IMG/VR virus record: IMGVR_UViG_3300043449_001484
Location: 1 to 64,000 of that record
Reading direction: 5' to 3' (one strand)
Length of the DNA stretch: 64,000 nt
DNA from: a virus
The position numbers and the translations under genes were made by a program. The notes under the pieces are model-generated. The model was not told where the DNA came from, did not search any database, and saw nothing but the letters and a program-made list of their open reading frames with translations. Position 1 is the first letter of the stretch, and each line of letters begins with the position of its first letter. Positions 6,520 to 13,098 of this stretch are shown here, piece by piece.

Positions 6520-6718
6520 ATTTCTCTTCTCTTTCCTTCATCATGGCGTCAGCTACTTTGTAAGCTAGATAAGCAGAAAACTCGGCGTGATCGATATTTT
6601 CTTCTTCGACTTTTTTGTTTATCACGGGGTCCACGATGATTGCTTGCAACACTTTGGCCGCGAAGTAATCCCGCAGGTCCATGCCTTGTTGGTTTGTACT
6701 ATTGGGAAATGCTTTCAC
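6509..6718 (-). CDS. Conserved small phage protein, DYFAAK type (69 aa)
   Basis: A 69-residue helical protein with MDLRDYFAAKVLQAII and a C-terminal AYKVADAMMKEREEKYDL. This DYFAAK...ADAM pattern is one I recognise from many small phage proteins of unknown function. The start is GTG with AAAAGGAG six bases upstream; an internal ATG (codon 13) is an alternative. Confidence 0.65.
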   Translation of the reverse strand: MKAFPNSTNQQGMDLRDYFAAKVLQAIIVDPVINKKVEEENIDHAEFSAYLAYKVADAMMKEREEKYDL

Positions 6719-7439
6719 TTCTTTCTCCTTTTAGTTTGTAATCGTGGAAAACCACGCCCTTTGTTGCATCACCACGTTTATGGGGCTTCCTCCAAAACCG
6801 TTTGTCATTTCGCGTGACCCAGTGTCCACGGACCTCGTGCAGGCGTGGACTTGCATGGGTTCCGCCTAAGGATTCGCTCTTCTCTTTTCTTGGTTCAATG
6901 ACCACGGTGTGCCAGTCAAACATCGGCAGTTTCTTTTGTCGTAGGCGTTTTGCGTGGTTTTTGCTGGGTATGGGCGTGTAAGCGGTGGATATTTTTTCGT
7001 TATTTAAATTACGTAAGAAGGTAGCAATGACTACGATGCTAATAGTTGACACTTCAATTGCAAGATTCGTTTTGTTTTTGTAGACGCGGCTATCCTCAAA
7101 AAAGATGGTTATACCGTCTGAAACGTCTTCTTCCATGGGATCAATACGAAACACGGGGTCCGTTTGTCCAAGACGATTGCCGTGTTCCTTCAGTGTATTG
7201 GCTGCTTTAATTAACCATTTTCCGTCTTGTTCTTGACTAATCAAAACCGCGTAGGTCTGGCCGTCCATATCGATCCCTGCTATGGCGCATTTTGGGAAAG
7301 GTAATGGTTGTTTTATCCAATACATGTTTTCTTCATGTACAGTATTTCGGCCATTATCCATATCTGCAACATCAAACCACCTGTAATCCGCCGCGAGGTC
7401 CGGGAAGAATGTCACTGCCTTAGTGATTAACGGAGTCAT
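6699..7439 (-). CDS. Conserved phage protein of unknown function (246 aa)
   Basis: A 246-residue protein. The C-terminal block with GGTHASPRLHEVRGHWV, then RFWRKPHKRGDA and GVVFHDYKL is strongly conserved-looking and recurs in phage proteins I have seen annotated only as hypothetical. The His/Arg/Trp pattern suggests a compact nucleic-acid or metal-binding fold, but that is speculation. It overlaps the upstream stop by ATGA. Confidence 0.65.
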   Translation of the reverse strand: MTPLITKAVTFFPDLAADYRWFDVADMDNGRNTVHEENMYWIKQPLPFPKCAIAGIDMDGQTYAVLISQEQDGKWLIKAANTLKEHGNRLGQTDPVFRIDPMEEDVSDGITIFFEDSRVYKNKTNLAIEVSTISIVVIATFLRNLNNEKISTAYTPIPSKNHAKRLRQKKLPMFDWHTVVIEPRKEKSESLGGTHASPRLHEVRGHWVTRNDKRFWRKPHKRGDATKGVVFHDYKLKGERSESISQ

Positions 7440-7978
7440 GAGTTCTTCTGCCGCAGCTTGGCTTCGATGGCGACTGCAAACTCAAGAACAGGAAGGTGTC
7501 GTTTGTCTTTAGTTTCTTCCATAACTTTTAGCCAAATCTCTTGGCTCTCTCCATCAGCCGCTAGGCCTCTCCATTCTTTCTTTTCCTCTACTGTGTAATG
7601 TCCACGCTTCACAGCTTCAGCAATAAATTCATCGTCTGTCCATTCACGCTTTGGAGGATAAGTATAGAGTCGCGTGTTTTGCTTTAATTTCTTACCCGCT
7701 TCAGTCCAGACAATATCGTTATTCTCACTGTCATAAACTACCCACGCGACTGGCTCCTCTGGATCTACAAGCATATCAATAGCACCGAGAATAGAGTTGC
7801 TAAGTGCCTTACGGATTAAAGAAAGCGTGTCGTCAATCATCTCGTCATAAACGCCGGGGTCAGTTTTCTTGATGACTTCCAAAGTCATCTTGGCATCTTC
7901 TAACGCTTCGGTGTCTGCCATAACTGCCGAATATATCTGGTCAATGTCCGATCTTACTTCTGGCTTGTTCTCATCCAC
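7436..7978 (-). CDS. Phage protein with LYTYPPKREW motif (180 aa)
   Basis: A 180-residue acidic protein. Near residue 105 it has LYTYPPKREWTDDEF, which matches LYTAPPQREWQGLTDEE in the next upstream gene, so the two share a module. That module is common in small proteins of betaproteobacterial and other phages; function unknown. It overlaps both neighbours by a few bases. Confidence 0.65.
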   Translation of the reverse strand: MDENKPEVRSDIDQIYSAVMADTEALEDAKMTLEVIKKTDPGVYDEMIDDTLSLIRKALSNSILGAIDMLVDPEEPVAWVVYDSENNDIVWTEAGKKLKQNTRLYTYPPKREWTDDEFIAEAVKRGHYTVEEKKEWRGLAADGESQEIWLKVMEETKDKRHLPVLEFAVAIEAKLRQKNS

Positions 7979-8480
7979 GGTTCTTCTCCTTTATTTTCCC
8001 TCTTGCCCATACTGCGCCATTAAAAAACGACTCATCAAATACATGATGGTTGGCTTCGTTGCGTATTTCCTCATCTGTCAGCCCCTGCCATTCGCGCTGT
8101 GGTGGGGCGGTGTAGAGCGGCTTAACATCGCCTATTCGCTCACGTTCCTCCGGCTTGCGATGTGTAAACCTTTGCTCCATATACTGCGTAAACCATAAGT
8201 AGCCATGCGGCTCCGGTTCAGGCTGCGCTAATGCTTCCACTATCTTCTGCGCGACAAACCCTTCCCAATGCTGACCGTTTGGCGGGGTTTCATCAGAACA
8301 AAGAATGTCGTACACAATCTTTTCCTTGCCCGTAAGTTCTTTCGGTTCAGGTGCGCTTAGTCTGGCGCGGAGCATTTTGACTAAATTGTCTTCAAGAGTG
8401 GTAACGTCTTCAGCTTCTTCTAAAAACAATTCAAACACTTCTAATAGCTGCTGCGCTTCCTCGCGGGTTAGTGTGATCAT
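7971..8480 (-). CDS. Phage protein with LYTAPPQREW motif (169 aa)
   Basis: A 169-residue protein with an N-terminal helical segment (REEAQQLLEVFELFLEEAED) and the shared module PLYTAPPQREWQGLTDEEI near the C-terminus, as in the neighbour at 7436. Function unknown. It overlaps the following and preceding genes by 4 to 8 bases. Confidence 0.65.
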   Translation of the reverse strand: MITLTREEAQQLLEVFELFLEEAEDVTTLEDNLVKMLRARLSAPEPKELTGKEKIVYDILCSDETPPNGQHWEGFVAQKIVEALAQPEPEPHGYLWFTQYMEQRFTHRKPEERERIGDVKPLYTAPPQREWQGLTDEEIRNEANHHVFDESFFNGAVWARGKIKEKNRG

Positions 8481-8716
8481 TTGCTTTCCTCATTCATCTT
8501 ATCTGCCACTCTGTGCGCCAATTCAATCAGTCCGTCCCATATCATTTTGCTGACAATCTTGTGGTGACATGGGCCACCAGAACTGCTGATGTATATTTTG
8601 TCTTTGTCAAACCAGCCGTAAGACTCTTTGCCGTGCTTGTTGTCGGCGCGAATGACGCAAACCTCAAATCCGTCTGTTGTGTAACCACCTTTGGTGTGAA
8701 CAATCCATTTACTCAT
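8477..8716 (-). CDS. Hypothetical protein (79 aa)
   Basis: A 79-residue protein beginning MSKWIVHTKGGYTTDGFEV. I start at the ATG with ACAGGAGAACAACA upstream; the longer frame adds 34 residues without a site. No family recognised. Confidence 0.65.
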   Translation of the reverse strand: MSKWIVHTKGGYTTDGFEVCVIRADNKHGKESYGWFDKDKIYISSSGGPCHHKIVSKMIWDGLIELAHRVADKMNEESK

Positions 8717-8753
8717 TGTTGTTCTCCTGTAGCTTCCTCGCTTGTGAGTGTAA

Positions 8754-8978
8754 TCATCCCTGCCCCCTTGCGCGGATAGCGGCAGCAATCCAACTAGCGG
8801 ACACTTCCTCGCCGTCATACTCTTTATTCACTTCATCACACACCTTCGCGCACTCCTCACGCTCTGCTGCTGCGACTAAGGCTGCAAAGCGTTCTATCTC
8901 TGGCATAAAGTCGCGGAAGATCCCCCAATCTTCACCACCTGCCTCCCGCGCCATGCGGATAATGTCATCGCGGGTCAT
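8754..8978 (-). CDS. Conserved small phage protein (74 aa)
   Basis: A 74-residue helical protein with MTRDDIIRMAREAGGEDW and the segment FAALVAAAEREECAKVCDE. These two pieces recur in many phages of Gram-negative bacteria as short unknown proteins. It starts with an ATG overlapping the upstream stop. Confidence 0.7.
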   Translation of the reverse strand: MTRDDIIRMAREAGGEDWGIFRDFMPEIERFAALVAAAEREECAKVCDEVNKEYDGEEVSASWIAAAIRARGQG

Positions 8979-9262
8979 GGGTTATCTGTATCAATAAACG
9001 TAAACGCATCTGCTGGATATGCACGACGTTCTCCGTCGTCGTACACAATGTGGACCTCGCCACCTATGTATCCCCAGCACCCGAACATGGTCTTCTGACT
9101 AGGCGCACTGGCGGTGGCCATCTTCAACGGAATCTTAGACTTATCTGGGCAGTTATTTGCGTGCAGGACAATCTTGCCCCCGGCTTTATTGCGCAACTCG
9201 AAATACTTCTCTGCGTGAGCCGTGGAGCATGTAACTAGAAGTAGGATCAATAGTTTATTCAT
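8975..9262 (-). CDS. Small exported protein (95 aa)
   Basis: The N-terminus MNKLLILLLVTCSTAHA is a clear signal peptide ending in AHA, so the mature part is probably periplasmic. Two cysteines (in NNCPDKS and MFGCWGY) could form a disulfide. The start at 9262 has GGAG six bases upstream; an ATG two codons earlier overlaps the upstream stop but sits too close to the site. Function unknown; possible roles are superinfection exclusion or envelope modification. Confidence 0.65.
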   Translation of the reverse strand: MNKLLILLLVTCSTAHAEKYFELRNKAGGKIVLHANNCPDKSKIPLKMATASAPSQKTMFGCWGYIGGEVHIVYDDGERRAYPADAFTFIDTDNP

Positions 9263-9264
9263 TA

Positions 9265-9432
9265 TCATCTCCGTGTCTCATCCAGAATTTGTTGCAGGCG
9301 CTCGACCTCTGCTTGGAGGCCCTTAATTCGTGATTCTTTCTCCTTGAGCGCTTCGACCCACGCGGTTAGGACGTGGAGTTGCTTCTCCATGAAGTCGAGA
9401 TCGGCGGCCATTTTGGATAGTTTGTCGTTCAT
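9265..9432 (-). CDS. Short coiled-coil protein (55 aa)
   Basis: A 55-residue protein with a heptad pattern throughout (MAADLDFMEKQLHVLTAWVE, then IKGLQAEVERLQQILDE). AAGGAG precedes the ATG. It overlaps the exported-protein gene by its stop. No function recognised. Confidence 0.6.
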   Translation of the reverse strand: MNDKLSKMAADLDFMEKQLHVLTAWVEALKEKESRIKGLQAEVERLQQILDETRR

Positions 9433-9460
9433 TACTTTCTCCTTTATCGGTATTACGGGG

Positions 9461-9694
9461 TTAGATGATGTCGTCTTTGGGACAGTAGGTTAGGAGTTCC
9501 TCGACGGGGACTTGAGTTAAGAGGTGGACTTTCAAGAGGAGGCGGGCGCTAACCTTGTTGGTGCCGTTGCGGATTTTGGAGATGCAGGAAGGTTGGACCT
9601 TTAAAACGGAGGCCAGTTCACCGTCTTCTTCCAAGGCAAAGAAGTCTTTGACGGCGTCCAAGAGAGCATGCTCATGGGTAATGGTGCGTGACAT
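9461..9694 (-). CDS. Small XRE-type helix-turn-helix regulator, paralogue
   Basis: A 77-residue protein with a helix-turn-helix (GELASVLKVQPSCISKIRNG) and the following ARLLLKVHLLTQVPVEELL. It aligns end to end with the regulator at 5341 (LLD...F, ELA, SKIRNGT against SRIRGGT, VSA, LLKV). TAGGAG precedes the ATG. Probable transcription regulator of the early operon. Confidence 0.7.
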   Translation of the reverse strand: MSRTITHEHALLDAVKDFFALEEDGELASVLKVQPSCISKIRNGTNKVSARLLLKVHLLTQVPVEELLTYCPKDDII

Positions 9695-9703
9695 AGGATT
9701 CTC

Positions 9704-9868
9704 CTACCAGCGCGCGCTGCCGTGTGTGGCGGGCGTGGGCGTGGGGGGTGGATATTTGGCTTTGGTAACCAGTTTCCAACCGGGTTGCATGAATTTCAGG
9801 GCTTCATGTTTGTCCCAGAACTTGCGGAAGAGTTTGTTCTCCTCGTCGTAGACTTCGTAGCGCATTAG
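9704..9868 (-). CDS. Hypothetical protein (54 aa)
   Basis: A 54-residue protein beginning MRYEVYDEENKLFRKFWDKH and ending in a Pro/Thr stretch (PPPTPTPATHG). GAGGAAAA precedes the ATG; the longer frame starts inside the upstream gene. No family recognised. Confidence 0.55.
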   Translation of the reverse strand, partial: LMRYEVYDEENKLFRKFWDKHEALKFMQPGWKLVTKAKYPPPTPTPATHGSARW

Positions 9869-10116
9869 ATTTTCCTCTGGCAGGTGAAGGCTTGGTAGCC
9901 GACGCGGAAGGACTGGGCGTATTTGCAGTCGCTCGTGATCCGTGATTCGGTGTCCGTGGAGCCGACTATCATTCCGATGATTAAGGCGGCGAGTGGCCAG
10001 AAGGACTTGGACCAGATGATTTTTGCCCAAGCGAGGAGTTGTTTGGCGTCGAAGAAGTTTTCTTTGTTCACGTTATTGGTTCCTGAGTGTTTGTATTTGA
10101 GCCAGTAGGCTTTCAT
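9865..10116 (-). CDS. Small membrane protein (83 aa)
   Basis: An 83-residue protein with a central membrane segment (FWPLAALIIGMIVGS). The part just after it (TDTESRITSD) is encoded by ACGGATCACG-type heptamer sequence, again suggesting a repeat inserted in frame after a membrane segment, as in the gene at 5084. GGAGAAAG precedes the start. Confidence 0.6.
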   Translation of the reverse strand: MKAYWLKYKHSGTNNVNKENFFDAKQLLAWAKIIWSKSFWPLAALIIGMIVGSTDTESRITSDCKYAQSFRVGYQAFTCQRKI

Positions 10117-10285
10117 TTTCTTTCTCCAGTATTGCGCAGCGGTCTGCCAGCTCTGCCCACTTTAATTTGTAGACGTTTTGGTTGTCGATGATGTCGGCAG
10201 CGGTTCTTAGGATTGAACATACGGAATCATTGGTATGGTCTTCGATCCCGCTTGACACTTCGCGCAGTAGTTCAGTAAATCTCAT
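10073..10285 (-). CDS. Hypothetical coiled-coil protein (70 aa)
   Basis: A 70-residue helical protein beginning MRFTELLREVSSGIEDH with a heptad C-terminus (RCAILEKENESLLAQIQTL). It overlaps the next gene by 44 bases in another frame and the previous one by four. Function unknown. Confidence 0.55.
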   Translation of the reverse strand: MRFTELLREVSSGIEDHTNDSVCSILRTAADIIDNQNVYKLKWAELADRCAILEKENESLLAQIQTLRNQ

Positions 10286-10506
10286 GTCAGGGCTCCGAGG
10301 AGGTTTTTGATGCGTTGACGGACGGTGGCCGTGGTCCGTGTAGCGCGAATCTGGCGTAGGTAATCGTTGCCGTCATGTGCGCAACCAGTGGCGATATACA
10401 GTTGTTTGTGCAGGGATTGGATTTCGCGAATGGCCATGTCACGCTGGCGTCGATAGCGCTCGGACAGTCGCTTCCAGTATTCAATGTTGTGCACTGAATT
10501 ATTCAT
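10282..10506 (-). CDS. Hypothetical protein carrying the dispersed repeat (74 aa)
   Basis: A 74-residue basic protein with EYWKRLSERYRRQRDMAIRE and, near the end, RATRTTATVRQ, which is encoded by the 17-base repeat shared with 5254-5270. GGAGG precedes the ATG; the longer frame adds 12 residues. No family recognised. Confidence 0.55.
   Translation of the reverse strand: MNNSVHNIEYWKRLSERYRRQRDMAIREIQSLHKQLYIATGCAHDGNDYLRQIRATRTTATVRQRIKNLLGALT
10329..10345. repeat. Dispersed heptamer-type repeat, second identical copy
   Basis: CCGTGGTCCGTGTAGCG, identical to 5254-5270 and in the same reading frame relative to the host gene. Confidence 0.6.
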
Positions 10507-10762
10507 GCTTGCTCCTCCATGCCTGATAACGAAAGTAGTCATCGATGAAGTCGGGATTCAAGATCTCGTCCTCAAGCGCCAATACCTCCGGTTCTGAAAG
10601 TGCTGGGAGGATATTAACCCGGCGGCTTTTGCCTTGGGAAGAAGGAATGTTGATATAAACGCCCGTTATATCTAACTGGATGGGGATGTTGTGTTCATCG
10701 ACGGGATCGAGAACATCGAAGTCCACTTCAACGTGGAGTTGGATTGTTAATTTGGTTTGCAA
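10499..10762 (-). CDS. Hypothetical protein, TTG start (87 aa)
   Basis: An 87-residue acidic protein with an N-terminal beta pattern (TKLTIQLHVEVDFDVLDP). The start is TTG with AAGGAG seven bases upstream, inside the end of the preceding gene. No family recognised. Confidence 0.6.
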   Translation of the reverse strand: MQTKLTIQLHVEVDFDVLDPVDEHNIPIQLDITGVYINIPSSQGKSRRVNILPALSEPEVLALEDEILNPDFIDDYFRYQAWRSKHE

Positions 10763-11081
10763 GTTCTTTCTCCTTTCTACGTGCTGCGATTTTTGCTCTG
10801 TATTCCTCTTCTTCGAGGCGGTTTTGGATGTCTTCAGCTTCGACTTTGGACAGAGTCTTTTTGAATGCTGCTTCGATCATCCGGTGGACGAAGTCCATCA
10901 TGGAGGTTTCGTAATAGGCGGCGAGTTCTTTGGCCATGGCATGAGTCAAGGGCCGTAAATTCAGGACCTTGTATTGAAGCTTGCGCAGGGGCGAGCCGGG
11001 GCCGGGGGACTTGTACTTGCGCTTCCTGCCGCGTTTGCGGCTTTTCGGACGACCGACACGCTTTGGCTTGTATTCGGACAT
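10728..11081 (-). CDS. Basic DNA-binding-like protein with AT-hook-like head (117 aa)
   Basis: The N-terminus is strongly basic and contains RVGRPKSRKRGRKRKYKS, resembling two AT-hook cores (GRPK and RGRK). The rest is helical (HAMAKELAAYYETSMMDFVH), which could be a ribbon-helix-helix-like dimer. First gene of the long small-gene operon, just after the promoter at 11103-11131, so it may be an early DNA-binding regulator. AAGGAG precedes the ATG by six to seven bases. Confidence 0.6.
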   Translation of the reverse strand: MSEYKPKRVGRPKSRKRGRKRKYKSPGPGSPLRKLQYKVLNLRPLTHAMAKELAAYYETSMMDFVHRMIEAAFKKTLSKVEAEDIQNRLEEEEYRAKIAARRKEKELANQINNPTPR

Positions 11082-11102
11082 ACTTTCTCCTTTCTGATCT
11101 GT

Positions 11103-11131
11103 ATAGTATACGACATCCGTGAAACTTACAA
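11103..11131 (-). promoter_or_regulatory. Promoter of the small-gene operon
   Basis: On the minus strand TTGTAA (plus 11126-11131) and TACTAT (plus 11103-11108) are 17 bases apart; TATACT overlaps as an alternative -10. It lies 22 bases before the first gene of the operon that runs down to 4767. Confidence 0.55.
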
Positions 11132-11197
11132 GGACTTTTTATTCTCGAAAAACGGGGCCCATGTTGCCATAGGCCCCCAAATCCCACCAAGGAGCGC

Positions 11198-11223
11198 GGG
11201 GAGAAAACTCTTAACCCCCCGCA
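11198..11223 (-). terminator. Possible stem-loop after the DNA polymerase gene
   Basis: GCGGGG and CCCCGC flank a short AT-rich loop directly after the polymerase stop at 11230. No clear T tract follows, so its role as terminator is uncertain. Confidence 0.35.
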
Positions 11224-11229
11224 AAACCA

Positions 11230-13098
11230 TCATACGGCCTCTCCCCAGCTTTTGCCAATCTCTACATCCACTTTACTGGGTACTTCTAATTTCACGGCTG
11301 TTTCCATGATGTTGGCGGCTTCCCGGGCCTCCTCCGCATTCTTGACCGACATGGCCACCTCGTCATGCACCTGCAAGAGCAAATGAAAGCCCGCCTTGTG
11401 CAGGGCGACCATTGCCGCCTTGGTCTGGTCCGCCGCAGAACCTTGAATCAGCCGGTTCAAACCCTTGTAGGTGTACGCGCGCTTGACCTGCCTGCCATAC
11501 TCAACCACAGCTTGCTCATAAGGCAACGGTTTATTCACGCCCCACTGTCGCGGCTCCCAAAGTGAGAAGCGGCATTTGCGGCCCAGTAAGGTACGAATCG
11601 CGCCCCCGGAAGCCGGGTGGTCTATACGCTGCATCACCGAATTCACCGTGCCCTTCAAGTACGGCACTTTCTTGTGAAAGACCTCCAAGAGCTCAGACGC
11701 CTCGTCCATCTCCATATCTAGGGAGGCGGCGAGTTTGCCTTTGCCCATGCCGTACATGAGCCCCAAACCGATGGTCTTGGCCTGCTTACGCTTGATCCCC
11801 GCCATGTCCGCGACCATCTGGTGAAAGTCAGTATTGCCGTCCGTGTGGTACGCCTCGACCATCTTCTCTGCCCCCGGCAAATCCAAAAGACTGGCGTAAT
11901 GCACCAAGAGCCGTGGTTCTTGAGACGAGAAGTCGCAGCTGGCCCAAAGATCGCCTTCTTCGGGTAGAAAGAGCGAGCGCACTAGGGGTCCGATGATTTC
12001 ATGACGCGCGGGCACTTGCTGGAGGTTTGGGTTGGCCATGGACAGTCGTCCGGTGACCGTGCCCCCTTCATCTGAGCGCAGTTGGTTGACGTGCGGATGG
12101 ATGCGTCCGTCGTATTTGGAGAAGTCCAGATAGGGCTGCAGGAACGTGCCGTGAGTCTTGTTTAGCTCCCGTGCTTCCACGATCATTTTGGCCACAGGAT
12201 GCTCACAGGATTCGAGGAAGGATCGGGTGAAGCTTGGTAGGCCCGTCGTGGTCTTAGGGTAAGGCACTTTCAGCTTGTCAAAACCTACGGCAATCGATGC
12301 GGCGGCCCAGATATCCACAGGACTACCGCAAGTGCTGCGAATATCCTTGATCAGTTTGACCTCACGATCTTTGTATTCGGCGATCACGCGCTCTGCCTTA
12401 TCTCTATCAAACCGAGTACCACGAAGGGTAAGGTTGATCAGGATGGGCAAAAGCTCTGTTTCGAGGTCAAAGATGTGTTGGACTTCTTCTCGGACTATAA
12501 GCGGCTTGAATGCCTGCCAGAGTTTTAGAGTAAGCGCAGCGTCCTGTTCGGCGTATTCCCCGACGTACATGGCAGGAAGCTTCCAGAGTTCTTTCTTAGC
12601 GTGTACGCCGAAGTCCCCAGCTGCTTCTTTAAGACCTTGCTCTGATTTGACCTCTTTAAGGTAATCGAAGCCAAGCGCATTGAGGCTGTAGGAGAAACGG
12701 TTTTCGTCAAGAAGCGGGGCGGCGAGCATTGTATCGATAAGCCGTCCGTTAATGGTGAATCCAGAGGATAGTAACCATCCGGCATCATAAGCGGCGTTGT
12801 GCATGACTTTGTCTGCGGGGCTGGCGAGAACCTTTCTAATCCATCGCTCGACAATCCCCTTGTCAAGGTTACCCCCTCCAGCATGAGCCACAGGAAAATA
12901 CCCAGACCAACCGTCCACAGCAATGGCATACCCAACAATGTGCCCATCCCGACGAGGCCAGCCGGGACCCATATTCTCCATGTGTGGGTCACAGGTTTCC
13001 AAATCAATTGCAATCTCCTTCGCATCCGACAGATCAGGAAAGTGAGCCGGGGGCACCCATTCGGTCTTTGTGGGAAATAAGGGCAGGTTCTTGTTCAA
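11230..13098 (-). CDS. polA: Family A DNA polymerase (Leu-762 type)
   Basis: A 622-residue replicative polymerase. The 3'-5' exonuclease is intact: Exo I IDLET (D32, E34), Exo II NAAYD (about 101-105), Exo III YAEQDAA (about 182-188). There is no 5' nuclease domain. Polymerase motifs: A CDFSSQEPR (D389), O-helix R437-KQA-K441-TIG-L445-GLM-Y449, and C VHDEV. The residue equivalent to E. coli Phe762 is Leu445. The start is TTG in a TTGA overlap with the helicase stop; no ATG precedes the Exo I motif. It works with the helicase and primase immediately upstream. Confidence 0.95.
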   Translation of the reverse strand: MNKNLPLFPTKTEWVPPAHFPDLSDAKEIAIDLETCDPHMENMGPGWPRRDGHIVGYAIAVDGWSGYFPVAHAGGGNLDKGIVERWIRKVLASPADKVMHNAAYDAGWLLSSGFTINGRLIDTMLAAPLLDENRFSYSLNALGFDYLKEVKSEQGLKEAAGDFGVHAKKELWKLPAMYVGEYAEQDAALTLKLWQAFKPLIVREEVQHIFDLETELLPILINLTLRGTRFDRDKAERVIAEYKDREVKLIKDIRSTCGSPVDIWAAASIAVGFDKLKVPYPKTTTGLPSFTRSFLESCEHPVAKMIVEARELNKTHGTFLQPYLDFSKYDGRIHPHVNQLRSDEGGTVTGRLSMANPNLQQVPARHEIIGPLVRSLFLPEEGDLWASCDFSSQEPRLLVHYASLLDLPGAEKMVEAYHTDGNTDFHQMVADMAGIKRKQAKTIGLGLMYGMGKGKLAASLDMEMDEASELLEVFHKKVPYLKGTVNSVMQRIDHPASGGAIRTLLGRKCRFSLWEPRQWGVNKPLPYEQAVVEYGRQVKRAYTYKGLNRLIQGSAADQTKAAMVALHKAGFHLLLQVHDEVAMSVKNAEEAREAANIMETAVKLEVPSKVDVEIGKSWGEAV

